64,000 nucleotides of DNA from positions 53,776,271-53,840,270 of the forward strand of contig NC_061867.1 in the NCBI RefSeq assembly GCF_907164915.1, read 5' to 3'. Below are positions 1-11,290 of this stretch, one piece after another. The position numbers and the translations under genes were made by a program. The stretch comes from Impatiens glandulifera. Lineage: Eukaryota > Streptophyta > Magnoliopsida > Ericales > Balsaminaceae. The notes below the pieces were generated by a model that saw only the letters and a list, made by a program, of their open reading frames with translations, was not told where the DNA came from and ran no database searches. The first letter of the stretch is position 1. Every line of letters starts with the position of its first letter.

Positions 1-78
1 ATATTTTTCTCTTCATGATTTTGAAAGTAATTTTATGTATAAATTTGTTTATTCTTCAATCAACTATGTGATTTTAAG

Positions 79-2404
79 GAAGCTTATTGGAGCGAGGTAC
101 TATGCTGGAGAGTCAGCAGTGGATATTCATAATCATGGGGATCACACAGCCTCCACTGCAGTTGGAAGGGTTGTAAGAAATGCCAACTATTATGGCATAG
201 CAAATGGGACCGCTAGAGGAGGTGTTCCATCATCGAGGATAGCTACATACAGAGCGTGTGTACTGACTTGTTTGAGTGAGGATGTCATGGCCGCCTTTGA
301 TGATGCCATTGCAGACGGAGTTGACATTATCACTATCTCAATTGCAACTTCCCCCCCTTCAAATTTAAGTGAGGATGTTATTGCTATTGGATCCTTTCAT
401 GCAATGGAGAATGACATACTAACTGTACAAAGTGCCGGAAACATAAACATTCCCATGTTCAAATCGGTTTTAAGCTTAGCGCCATGGGTGTTTACTGTGG
501 GTGCTAGTACTATCGATAGAAAAATCATCAACAAGCTTGTTCTTGGAAATGGACGCATACTCATTGTAAGTAGAGTCTATATTTCAAATTATTTGAACCA
601 TTTTAATTTTTTTTTATAAATCATTTCATTAGAACTAATTTACACAATGTTGTTAAGAAAAAATGGATCGTCGGAGTTAGTTGTTCAAAATGTCATTTTT
701 AGTGGCATTCAAGGAGCATCGTCACGGATATTGAACATAGATAAACACTCGATAAAATAAAGAATAATAATTGATTAATCTAATCCAACTTTACCTTATA
801 AAAGGTTTATTGTGCCAACTTACTTTTTTTTATGTGTTTGAAACTTGTACATGTTGCTAATATATTATCGATATTGGCTAGGGCACTACAATAAATCCTT
901 TTGATAGTGGCGACCTCAAAAACTTGGTGTATGGAAAAGGAATTAGCGGACATTGTAACGAATCGAGTGCAATGTAAGACTTTATTTTTATTTGTTTTGA
1001 AAAATCATTTAAAAGACATTAATCCATCTTTTAAACTTTGTATTCTTTCACTACACAAATGATTTTGTAGTCTTACATTTCTCTCTAAAACTTCAATATC
1101 AGGCAATGTATGGAGGGTTGCATAGACCCTTATTTGGTGAAAGGAAAAATAATAGTATGTGATGTTGATGAATCTAAAAATGGTTTGAGCCTACAAGCTA
1201 TGAGGGCGGGTGCAATTGGGGTTATTTTTCGAAAAGGTGATGTAGGGAAAGATATAGCTAATGTCGCATCTATGCCGACTGCATTTTTAAATGACCCCGA
1301 TTTTCATTATGTCGAGTCTTACCTCAAGTCCGAAGTATCGCCCTCGGCAAGAATACTAAAAAGTGATAGTATTAAGAGTCAAGCTCCCCTCTTGGCTTCT
1401 TTTTCTACTAGAGGACCCAATACAATCTTACCAGAAATTTTAAAGGTGTGTTGATCTTATTTTTAAAGGCTAAGTTTGTGGTTTAATTTTTTTTTGTTTT
1501 TTTTGTAGATCCGACCATATATATCATTTTTTCTAATAGGTTTTTTTATTTTTTCTAATGCTTGATAGCCTGATGTAGTTGCACCGGGCATAACTATCTT
1601 GGCAGAAAGTCCTACAGATGATACTATATCTTTGGGCGGCCTACCTGCTGCAAAGTACAACTTCGATTCTGGAACTTCTATGTCATGTCCCCATGTTACT
1701 GGAGCAGCTTCTTTTGTTAAATCAAAATACCCTGATTGGTCTATTTCAGCTATTAAATCATCTCTCATGACTACCGGTAAAAATACAACAATTCAACAAA
1801 CATTATATGGTTTGATAATGATAAAATTTTACTTATGGTTAATCATAATATTTGATTGGTTGGTTTGTGTGTAGCTTGGAACATGAATAATAAATACAAT
1901 CCAGATGCTGAACTTGGTCATGGAGCAGGACACATTGATCCATTGAAGGCGGTATATCCTGGACTCGTATATGAGACCTCAATTGATGAATATTTCAACT
2001 TGTTCTGTAGTTTAGGTTCTGAAGGAGAAAAATTGAGAAAAATGTTGGGATCAAAGAAAATGTGTTCGAAGGGGATGTCTGCAAAGGATCTCAACTACCC
2101 AACAATGACTGCACCGGTGACTAAAAACTCGTCTTTCAATATTCAATTTTCAAGAGTAGTGACAAACGTTGGATATGCAAACTCCACTTATCACGCACAA
2201 GTTAGTAAAGGGGACAACAAGATCTCTATCAATGTGGAACCGAGTATTCTCTCTTTTATTACTCTAAATGAGAGGAAAAACTTTGTTGTGACTGTCACCG
2301 GACAATGGCTCAACCAAGATCATCTTTCTTATTCCTTGGTATGGTTTGATGGCACTCATTCGGTTAGAAGTCCCATTCTCTTGTATCAATCATCTCTCCT
2401 ATGA
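79..2404 (+). CDS. Subtilisin-like serine protease (SBT, peptidase S8), 5' end outside window
   Basis: Secreted or apoplastic plant subtilase. Five exons can be placed by reading frame and GT/AG borders: 79-565, 882-973, 1103-1445, 1569-1776 and 1875-2404. Exon 1 starts after an AG acceptor with KLIGARYY and carries the catalytic His in HGDHTAST (family norm GHGTHTAST, so two flanking residues differ) and the oxyanion Asn in SAGN. Exons 2-3 encode the PA-like insert. Exon 4 carries the catalytic Ser in [11 protein letters not shown]. Exon 5 holds GAGHIDP and the C-terminal fibronectin-III-like domain ([17 protein letters not shown]). The signal peptide, I9 propeptide and catalytic Asp are not in the window. 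No stop or frameshift was seen across the five exons. It is the least damaged of three related copies here (others at 24.5 and 53.6 kb, opposite strand). Family assignment is firm; subgroup (SBT4/cucumisin-like) and activity are inferred. Confidence 0.88.
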
Positions 2405-2750
2405 TTCATTTCATGTGATTACTTGGTTGTTGGTTTCTAGCTTGAATAACTTTGTTGGATTATAAAAGTTTTAAGTAATTGAGTCAAAATTTATGTATGA
2501 ACCACAAATATATATAATTGGCCAATTACATTATTTGGCATACTATTTTATCTCTTTCCCTTTTTTCTAATATAAGAGATATGTAGGTGATAATCAAACA
2601 AATTATTTTACAACATGGTAAATATAACAAATGTTTATACATTGAAAGAGGTAAAATTTTCAAATAAATGATGTAATTCTAATTAGTAGTTGGTTTTTGA
2701 ATGTTAGAAGGGTTAATAAAAAAAATGTATTATGCATATATATTAAATTG

Positions 2751-2824
<74 letters not shown>

Positions 2825-3761
2825 TATGGTTTAAGATCAATTTTTTGGATATTATGTAGAATACTTAATTTTAATGAGCTGCAAGAATGTGAGAAATTCA
2901 TTAATAGAGGCAAATCGTTTAGAGATCCATGGATTTAGACCATTTTTGGGAATGATTTAGGGCTAGGGGCGGCCATAATTTATTTCACTCAACTAAAATA
3001 AGCAGTCATGAATGAGAAGTCCTTTTTTTCTGTTTTCTTAATTTGGCTCAAAAGGAAAAGTTGAGTAATTTACACGTAATTAATTAAGCTTATAAATCTA
3101 CAAATATTTAATTCTTCTAAATTCTTAATCACGTAAAACTTGGAGAGTTGGACATAATAAAAACCACTATATTATGTGCGTAATTAGCATCTTATACATT
3201 TATATCCATTATTATTATTATTATTATTATTATAATTTAATAGAATTTTGACATTAGGATTTCTATTTTTAATTTTTCTAATTCCTTCTGCAATAACATG
3301 AAAAATTAGAATATAATATTGGTATATGCCCAGTGAGATTCTTATTAAAAAAAGCAAACAACATGCATCTTCATTGATGACATGGCGCTAGCTTGGCAGT
3401 TTTGAGTTTTTTTACTGATTTTTGTTGAAGACGTGGCGCTGATCTATTAGTCAGATGTGTCCATGTCATTAACATGTTCCATGCTTTTGATAATATACTA
3501 TTATTGTTTCAAATTTTGTTGCATGAATCATGAGTTTAATCATGATACATCTCATACAGTGAAAGATTAAAGCCAATCTTCTTTTTTTTAAGGGAAAGGG
3601 TCAAGAAATCAATAATAAAAGACCTCATTTATGGGGAAAACGAAATTATAAAGCGAAATCAATAGATACGGATAATTAAGTTTTATTATCGAATCTTTCA
3701 AAAAAAAGATAAGATAGTTTTACCAGATCGATCTCATAGACAGACATACAAACCACTCGGG
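2405..3761. other. Intergenic region between subtilase and CRP-A
   Basis: No gene seen. It holds a long AT dinucleotide run (2754-2822), a segment at 3234-3330 that recurs with few changes at 6347-6440, and from about 3590 the sequence that follows CRP genes. The last part (poly-T-rich, then AATCAATAATAAAAGACC and the ATCGATCTCATAGACAGAC region) is repeated near 49530-49720 and 54830-55030 downstream of other CRP copies. Confidence 0.6.
2754..2822. repeat. (AT)n microsatellite
   Basis: About 34 uninterrupted AT units, 350 bp downstream of the subtilase stop codon. Confidence 0.95.
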
Positions 3762-3856
3762 TCATTTACTAATACATTGACACCACGGATGATCAAATAG
3801 GGACCTTGAAGTCAAATATTGATTTATAAGCAATTTTATGCACGCAACAGTGCATT

Positions 3857-5219
3857 CAGGGGCGGAGCCACCAAGGGGGCTAGGGTGGGCTCCAGCCCCA
3901 CTCAGATTATTAAAATATTTTTTTTATTATGGTGGGCTCCACCTAATGAAATTAAAAAAAAAAAAAAACAAAGTGAATAAAAGTCCCCTCTAAAGAATGA
4001 TCAAACTTCTCATCCAGTTAAAATATTTTTTTGATTATGGTGGGCTCCACCCAATTAAATTAAAAAACATCCGGCGGTTATTGTTATATTATTATATTAT
4101 ATTATATAATATATTATAGTTTTTCATATAAAGATGCCCACAATTGTTCTTTTTTTCTTAAACGTTTAATACATACATCAAATCTTTTGAGCATATATGA
4201 TCGATGATTGTTACCGGAGAAAGTGGAAGTTGAACTAATGTTACGCATTGCAAGATCGGCTTAACTCTCCTCCTTCATTACATGTTTCATTCTCTTAATC
4301 TCTTTTATCTGTAATATGTTCTGTTATATTTCAAATTCTGATCAACAATCAATCGCAAACTAATCAAAGCACCACTATCAATTTGATGTATTTGTTGCTG
4401 CAATAGATTTTCAAATTGAAGAGCTCAATAGTAGATTCAAGGACGAGGCAGTCGAACTTCTTAAGCTCAATGGTGCTTTGGAACCTAAAGACAACTTTAA
4501 ACTTCTTAATGTTGATCACATCTATCAACTTGCTGAGAAATTCTATCATCTAGATTTTGATGCACAAGATTTGCACCACTTGAGAACACAATTGGCTCAA
4601 TATGAGTTTGACATGCCCGTCAATGAAAGATTTCAGAATTTATCAACTATTTCTGAATTATGTCGAAGATTAGTTGAGACAAATAAGTCAAAAACCTACA
4701 ATTTGATCGATAGGTAATTTTATCATTTGTTATAATCTATGAAATATAGTTATATTGTTTACTTATACTAATATATTTATTTAATTGACAGGTTGATTCG
4801 TCTTGTTTTAACTCTTCCCGTTTCTACAGCAACAACGGAACGAGCATTTTCAGCTATGAAGCTCGTGAAAACAACTCTTCGTAACAAGATGGAAGAAGAG
4901 TTTTTAACAGATTCTATGATCGTCTATATTGAACGAGAGTTGTTTGAAAACATTGATAATGATACAATAATTAAAGAATTTTATTCTAAGAAGAATAGAA
5001 GGGCAAAACTTCAATAATGTGTGTTTTAAATGTTTTGAATGTACTATTTTGTTTCATAATTTCATAAAATAAATGTTCATACATCTTTTATTTTATATGT
5101 TTGAATTTATTAATTTATTGTATCAATTACATGGAAAAAAAAAACGAACATAGAAAGTTAAATCTGAGGTGCAAGTTGGAGTCAGCCCCAGGTAATTTTT
5201 CATCCTGGCTCCGCCCCTG
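3857..5219 (-). mobile_element. Non-autonomous hAT transposon in CRP-A
   Basis: Terminal inverted repeats CAGGGGCGGAGCCA at the left and TGGCTCCGCCCCTG at the right are perfect over 14 bp. The 8-bp target duplication AGTGCATT is perfect (3849-3856 and 5220-5227). Second inverted segments (GTGGGCTCCAGCCCCA near 3885-3900 and GTCAGCCCCAGG near 5181) lie inside the ends. The 1363-bp element keeps only the 3' portion of a transposase gene, on the + strand. This TIR type belongs to plant hAT elements whose transposases resemble zinc-finger MYM-type proteins. The strand given is that of the interrupted gene. Confidence 0.93.
4366..5017 (+). pseudogene. hAT transposase C-terminal remnant (ZMYM1-like, hAT dimerisation domain)
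   Basis: Two exons are read: 4366-4713 and 4792-5017, with donor AG|GTAATT and acceptor GACAG|GT restoring the frame. The first encodes the RNase H-like tail region (FDVFVAAIDFQIEELNSRF and following). The second encodes the hAT dimerisation domain (LVLTLPVSTATTERAFSAMK, then KTTLRNKMEEEFL) and ends at a natural stop. The zinc finger and the catalytic N-terminal two thirds are absent, so the element could move only with transposase supplied elsewhere. No disabling stop is seen in the surviving part. Confidence 0.85.
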
Positions 5220-5451
5220 AGTGCATTTGTTCGCGGTGCAGTCTTTCATAAAAATGGTAGAACTCACACCATTAGTGTTACCGCCATTGTTGCCGCTACC
5301 ACCATCAGAATGATTACCAGCTTCAATTGCTTGTGCTTGTTGCTGCATAAGTAGTAGAGCAGCAACAGCCACCAGAACCACCTTCAATACTGTTTTGTTT
5401 GTAACCTTGGTCATGTTAATTTTAGATAGATAGATCGATCATTGAATCACC

Positions 5452-5461
5452 CTTTATATAC
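5452..5461 (-). promoter_or_regulatory. TATA box of CRP-A
   Basis: On the minus strand TATATAAAGG lies about 40 bp upstream of the CRP-A ATG. The equivalent position is kept as TATATA in the copies near 57.9 and 63.3 kb and is degraded in the copy near 57.1 kb, which supports a real core promoter with a very short leader. Confidence 0.5.
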
Positions 5462-5684
5462 AATTAGGTGCATGCATGTAGACCTAAATTTGTTAGATAC
5501 ATAGTAATTAAATTTAAAGGTCCAAAATGGTATATTGTTTTAGACACACAACATGCAATTTTTTCACAAATTTATTTCTAATTCAATCAATTCAATGCAT
5601 GTGGTAAAATAAACCAATATCTTATATGTTCATGAATTGCAAAAACACATAACATTACTCACAAGTTAGCCTACTTATATGGCC

Positions 5685-6330
5685 CAATTGAATTTCTATG
5701 ATTAATTTAAAGGTTTATTTGAAATATATACTTTTGTAATCAAAATGGCCTTCAAGATTTTAAAATGTAACCTAAGACAACAAATTAGAACAGTGTCGGT
5801 GATGGAGGTGGTTTCTTTTACTGTAATGTCTGTTTCGACTTGGCTAAGGAACCAATATTAACCTGTTGTGGCTATTTGTTTTTTTGGGCATGTTTCCATC
5901 AGTTACCTTATGTTTATTCCACTGCTAGGGAATGCCCATCTTGCAAAGGAGAGATTGGTGAGAATAAAATTGTTCCAATTTATGGAAATGGTGGAGGTAA
6001 TTTTGATTCCTCTAATTTAGGGTTTGGATAAAGAATCCCTCCTAGACCCAAAGCAAATCGGGCTGAAAGCTTGAGGGATCATATTCTTTTTTTTTTTGGT
6101 TTATGTATTTTTTTTTTGTATTTTTCCTATTTAGGTTCATGTATAGACATGAATTAGGCTTGAACATAAATTAGGATTGAACATGAATTAGGCTTGAACA
6201 TGGATTAGGTTTATGGCCAAATTGAATTTCTATGATTAATTTAATGGTTTATTTGAAATATATACTTTTGCAATCAAAATGGCCTTCATGATTTTAAAAT
6301 GTAACCTAAGACAAAAAATTAGAAAATACA
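5685..6330. repeat. Direct repeats flanking a RING gene fragment
   Basis: A segment of about 105 bp at 5685-5790 (GGCCCAATTGAATTTCTATG to AAATTAGAA) recurs in direct orientation at 6213-6330 with a handful of substitutions. The sequence between them is an unrelated coding fragment of an E3 ligase. Either an insertion carried the repeat, or an unequal duplication enclosed the fragment. Confidence 0.7.
5790..6100 (+). pseudogene. RING-type E3 ubiquitin ligase fragment (RMA-like)
   Basis: The frame from about 5800 reads CNVCFDLAKEPILTCCGY, then WACFHQLPYVYSTARECPSC and KGEIGENKIVPIYG, the C3HC4 RING core of plant RMA-type membrane-anchored E3 ligases. The zinc-binding His of the usual CCGHLF is Tyr (CCGYLF), so the finger is probably not functional. 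A TAA stop at 6029-6031 interrupts the frame, and homology goes on after it (RIPPRPKAN, then AESLRDHI), as in the family. The N-terminus and the C-terminal membrane anchor are missing. It is a captured or degraded fragment. Confidence 0.75.
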
Positions 6331-7079
6331 ACATATACAAAAGTATAATTTAATAGAATTTTGACATTAAGATTTCTATTTTTAATTTTTCTAATTCCTT
6401 CCACAATGACATGAACAAATAGATTATAATATTGGTATATTTTTCTATATATTGCAACATCCACATAATTATTATATTGATATTTTAAAACTATTAATTA
6501 TTCTTATAAATATATATATATATATAATCATAAAAATATATTAAATATTAGCAATATATAAATATAATTAATAACATATTTATTATTTTAATTTATAATA
6601 TTATTATAATTGTAATATTTTATAAAAAAAAATAGTATTATAATGCCATAAATCAACGCTTTTTAAAAAAGTGGTTTCAAACTCGATAATTATGTTACAT
6701 AACTCACATTTCTCTCGATAAACCAAAATAGTAGGCGTGACTATAGTACATTTAAAATTGTTGATTCAGACTGGTTTTGAATATTTTAGAGTCATAACAT
6801 AATTTACTTTTCAAGAAATTAGGAAAGAAAAGTATTTAATGTGTTCAAACGAAGTTTGGAGATTATGTTCTTCGTTCAATGTTTGGTTACACGTAAAAAA
6901 AAATAATCGACATTGTGTCTCGCGTGCACATGAATTTATGGTCTATATGTTAAAATCTTGGTAATTTATAAGAATATTATATTACACATTATTTATTTAA
7001 TCTTAAAACATGAAAAAAATAAAAACTTTATTTTAAAATAAAATAAAATCCAAACAGATCCTTATTTAAAATTATTTTT
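6331..7079. other. AT-rich intergenic sequence
   Basis: No gene seen. Positions 6347-6440 repeat the segment at 3234-3330. The rest is AT-rich low-complexity DNA. Confidence 0.5.
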
Positions 7080-7760
7080 TTGTTATTGTTATAAATAATA
7101 TATTTGAATGTTTTATATATTTTTGGATTTTTGGAGCTAATTAAAACAGTTAAATGCAAAATATAGAGTAAATATTAAAATTTAGTAAGCAAATTGGCCA
7201 TAATGCAAATTGGCGATCTGCTTCAAGCCGATCTGGGCGCAGGTACGCGGGATGGATTCAGGGTCATGGGTGCGGATCGATCGAGAATAGGCTTGCGGGT
7301 TTTGACATATATGTAGCCTTGGTTCGAATGCCTTTGAGGGTTGAGGGTTGAATGTTGGAAAGTGAAGAGAAGTTCTAGGTTTGAATCCTAGAAAACACAT
7401 TTATTTTTTATCCGGAAACCTCTTTACTTTTTGCCTTCAGTTTTTTTTTTGGTCTTGGTGTCTTTTGTGATAGATAAATAGAGCCAAAAACTCCCAATTT
7501 TACAAACATTTTTTTTACACATTTTTTTTTATATTAAATTCAAACTTTTAGATCTCCAACACATACAATACCTAACATATCTTCTTTAATGCAAATCAAA
7601 CATCATCAAAACTCAAATAAAGAAGAACCAAATGGAAGCCTTCTAACATTCTCTAAACACAACCAAATGGACGCCTTGTAACATTTTCTAAACAAATACG
7701 TTTTTAAACATCATAAGAGAACATATTTTGAATTTCATTTTTCGTTTTCAACTTATTTTA
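7080..7760. repeat. Segmental duplication, copy 1 (uninterrupted)
   Basis: The block beginning TTGTTATAAATAATATATTTG and running through GCGGGTTTTGACA, GGTTTGAATCCTAGAA and TTTTTGCCTTCAG to CTTGTAACATTTTCT and ACGTTTTTAAACATC matches 10675-11290 joined to 15841-15890. In this copy the point where the other copy carries the 4.5-kb insertion is empty (after 7690). Contains a tRNA-like B-box (GGTTTGAATCC) but no gene that I recognise. Confidence 0.75.
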
Positions 7761-9100
7761 TTCTACCTAGAACATCACATAGTTTAATATCCTAATATTG
7801 GACAAAAGATGACATATGTTAGTTATTTGTATTTTTAAACATTTGTATCCTTACTCAATGAATTGAAGAAAATAATGAACTTATAAAGCTTACAAATCAC
7901 ACAGAAAAGACGCTATGATTGACCCCGAGGTAAACAGAGGCTCTTAGTTTCAAAAGTCGAAAAAACTGTAACCTTTAAGAACACATCAGGCGATCTTTTA
8001 ATATCTGCTCCAAATCATGAGCTATAGAACTGTTAAAGATCTTCCCCATCTCAAGCCGAATAAATTGTCGCCTCAATTTTTGAATTTCAGTCCCATCATT
8101 TTCCCTTTCGAAGTTTTATAAAAAAAATTAAAAAAATTCTTTGACTTTTTTTCAAAAATGGAATTTTTATGCCCGGTTTCTCGCGACACTACCATTCGGA
8201 GAAGGTGTTCCTTCTAATTAATCATTCTTAAGTTTTGTTTCGAAAAATATTTCTGTAAAACAAATAAATTAATTAATTGATTTACGCTATTTTTATTTTA
8301 TTAAAATAAGATTAAATTTTAATTTTAAAAAATTATAAAATGTGAGTGTTTACACCTATGTTATTATTGTTAAATAAAACTAATAATTAATTTTATTGTT
8401 TATTAAAATTGTAGTTATATTATTTTTGAAAAATTATTATTAAATTAAATAAAATAAAAAAATTTAGAAAAATAAGTTTAAAATAAATTTTAAAAGTTGA
8501 AAAATAAAATAATAACAAATATCAAATAATAAAACATATATTTTTAACTAACATGTATTTTTATTTATTCAATAATATAGCTAGCAACTCAACAATCTAA
8601 AATTCCTATTAAATTTAAAGAAAAAACACTATTGGATATTCTCTAGCTTATTGATAAGCTTAGTTCTTTGGAAAAAAAATTCTTTATAGTTTTTCTTTTT
8701 TTAAGTCTCGGTATCTCTATTTTATCCCTATGACTATTTACTATATATTGAGCTCTTTCATTTAGTTTGGAATCTCATCCAACGTCTCAGACGTGTCCGC
8801 GTAGCTTATGTAGTTAAAGGAGTGCGCTCCCGCGCCACATGGGATCGGCTAACACCTGTTAGCTGAAACGCTAATGAATCGCTCGATCGCAGACGGGACG
8901 CAATGGAGTGCTAACAGAACGTTCCGCGTTCGCCAAATACGCTCTAAACGACGTTGTTTCATCCCTCGGTCATCTCCTTCGTCGTGATTGCTGGAAGGAT
9001 AAGAACAACCACCATCTTCGATTTTTCAAAGATGGAACTTAGTCGCTTCTCAACCTTTTCAGCTAATTTGAAAGTTGAATGATCACCCTACCACGGTACC
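7761..9100. other. Intergenic sequence without recognised gene
   Basis: AT-rich to about 8690, then a more balanced stretch (8700-9080, with GC-rich parts such as GAGTGCGCTCCCGCGCCACA) that resembles regulatory or LTR sequence but has no usable ORF. It lies between the two copies of the segmental duplication and may belong to a decayed retroelement. Confidence 0.3.
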
Positions 9101-9720
9101 ACAAAATCCACATAGAACCGAGACAAAGGACCGAGGTTCTTGAGTAAGGACGGAGCCCTAGAACCAATGTTCTTGAGTTAGGACCGAGTGATAGGGCGGT
9201 GTTCTTGAGCTTAGGACCAAGAGATCCGACCGAGGATTCTCTCCTAGGACCGATGGGTATGACCTGGGACCGAGACTTCTAGGACCCACGACCGAGAAAT
9301 CTAGACATTGGACTGAGAATCTCATATCTAGGATCGAGAGGCATGAGTTCAAGATCGAGACTTTTGAACCCCAAGACCGATCATCCTAACCTTAGGACCG
9401 AGACTTTCATACCTTGGGGACCGAGAATTCAAAATTCAGGACCGAGGTCATAGCCTGGAGCTAGCCTTGGACCAAGAGGTATCTACATCTCAACTAAGAA
9501 ACATAGCCCCAGGCTAGTCCAAGATCGAAATGTTTTTACAACTAGACTGATAATTTATGTCAAGGACCGAGAGTTCTTGGCGCCCTAACATAGGGACTCC
9601 GGTCCTCCAGGCGAGTATCCCGAGACTTGACTAAGAGCTCCCTCGACCTAGATTGAGCCTCTCCGGTCTCTGACCGACAAAATTGGACCCGACCCTTAGG
9701 ACTTCGGTCCTAAGCTCTGC
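9100..9720. repeat. Degenerate (AGGACCGAG)-type repeat cluster
   Basis: The core GGACCGAG/GACCGAGA and close variants recur about every 20-35 bp (for example AAGGACCGAGG, AGGACCGAGTG, CGACCGAGAA, AGGACCGAGAC, GGGACCGAGAA, AGGACCGAGGT), with T/C/A-rich spacers of uneven length. No ORF is maintained. The origin may be an old minisatellite or an LTR retroelement leader or LTR. Confidence 0.7.
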
Positions 9721-10674
9721 GTGGTTCCACTTTTTAAAATCCAAAATTATTTTTTTAATTTTGGAACCCCGATCAATTTTTCAATAATCCCAAGGGATCG
9801 AAGAATGATTTCAAAATATTTTTGCGATATTTTCCAAATAAATATTTTGACTAAGACTGTGTTTGGTGTTTATTTCTAAACTCTAACATCCTTAAAATAA
9901 ATGATACTTTTCAGGTATTTCCATCCTAGTCACCATATGCAACATGTACCAACATTTAAATATTGTTGTTTCAATATTTTAAATAATGCTAAAACTTAAA
10001 AGCGTGATTAGGATCGGAAGAATGATCGGTTAAAAAATTCAAAATATTATACAACCGATTTTCAAAAGCCAAGTTTATAAAGTAGAGACCGTCTTCGGAC
10101 GGGTACGAATGATAAAGCGCGAAAGCCCTTTCCCGAGTATCACCAAATTTCGAACCAAAAAACGAAACTCTGATGTAAAACACGTTTGTACACGTGTACC
10201 ATTTTTATTGATTTCCTAAAAAAATAGTGACTTTATTTTCAAATAAATAATCTTTGCTTAAATTATTCATGTTAGATTAAAAATTAAATTGTCATAGCAA
10301 ATCCCTATATTGTTAAAATTTGAACAAAAGTTAATCGTTTTACACGGTTATTTTTAAAAGCGGTCAGATAGTCTCAAAATCTTTTAAAAATTAATGTTTT
10401 AATTTAAAATATGTTTGACACGCCAACCGAGGTTGGATTTATCGAGTCTCTCCAATCCCATATTGCCACGTTCTATCACACGTGCTAAGCTATGGGATTC
10501 TCGGGAGTCACAGGTGCGCCAACCAAGGTTAAATTCGCTGAGCCATCGAGCTGACCCAAGGTCCCGTATAGCCACGTGCTTCGAAAGGGCACGTGCTAAG
10601 TTGCAGGACGTCTCGGAGGTTACAAAAACGTTATTTTAAAAACAAAACAAACTCCTATTTAATTTAATTTAATT
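9721..10674. other. Probable decayed retroelement or LTR sequence
   Basis: No ORF with recognisable product. Positions 10420-10630 hold two imperfect copies of a unit of roughly 95 bp beginning GCCAACCGAGGTT / GCCAACCAAGGTT and containing ACGTGCTAAG near the end. One copy contains the G-box CCACGTG. Confidence 0.35.
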
Positions 10675-11290
10675 TTTGTTATAAATAATATATTTGGGTG
10701 TATTATTATTTTTTTGGAGTTAATTAAAGCAGTTAAATGAAAAATATAAATAAATAATTAAAATTTAGTAAACAAATTGGTTTGTAGAGCTCAAGCAGAT
10801 TAGGCGCCAGTACACGGGATGGAGTTAGGGGCATGGGTGCGGGTCGATCGAGAATAGGTTTGCGGGTTTTGACACATATGTAGCCCTAGTCCGAATGACT
10901 ATAGGGGTTGAATGTTAGAATGTGAAAGGAAGTCCTAAGTTGGAATCCTAAGAAACACATTTGTTTTTTATTCACTCGAAATCGAGGAAAGATCGGGTAT
11001 TTTGTGGGCTATTAATTATTTGGTGTAGTGGTCTATCGGTACGTTGTTCGATTTATTATATTCCGGAATCCTCTTTCCTTTTTGCCTTCAGTTTCATTTT
11101 TGGTCTTGCTGACTTTTGTCAGCGAAAAAATCTCCAAATTTTAAAAGGATTCTTTTTACCCTTATTGGATCTTGAATTCAAATGGTTAGATCTCCAACAC
11201 AAATACAATACTTCTTTAACAATGCAAATCAAACGTCATAACAAACTCAAATAAAGAAGAACCAAACGGGAGCCTTGTAACGTTTTCTCA
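10675..11290. repeat. Segmental duplication, copy 2 (interrupted)
   Basis: Matches 7080-7690. Relative to copy 1 it has an extra block of about 95 bp at 10971-11063 (CACTCGAAATCGAGG to TATATT) placed before CCGGAATCCTC, and it is broken at 11290 by the CACTA-like insertion. Confidence 0.75.

Larger units (their letters stand above)
3762..5414 (-). pseudogene. CRP-A: secreted six-cysteine-type peptide gene split by a hAT element
   Basis: Minus-strand small ORF starting at 5414. Residues 1-30 are a basic N-terminus and hydrophobic signal peptide (VVLVAVAALLLM, cleavage likely after AQA), then a Gly/Asn/Ser-rich spacer and DCTANKC. Coding homology is broken at the 8-bp target duplication of the hAT element at 3857-5219 and resumes at 3856-3762 (TVACIKLL to CQCISK and stop). 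Comparison with the other copies gives the family spacing C-x4-C-x3-C-x12-C-x6-C-x-C; in this copy the fourth Cys is Ser. As it stands the ORF runs into the transposon and ends at 5127, giving a 95-residue chimera with about 30 transposon-encoded residues. No intron is needed. The cysteine pattern suggests a defensin-like CS-alpha-beta peptide, but I recognise no named family. Role unknown. Confidence 0.65.

Noticed and set aside
5840..6031. A short functional RING protein starting at the internal Met
   Set aside because: The first zinc-binding cysteines lie upstream of that Met, the RING His is Tyr, and homology continues past the stop, so it is a fragment.
10415..10639. A 74-codon ORF with Arg/Ser-rich product
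   Set aside because: It lies across a two-unit repeat without homology or splice context; most likely chance in a GC-richer stretch.
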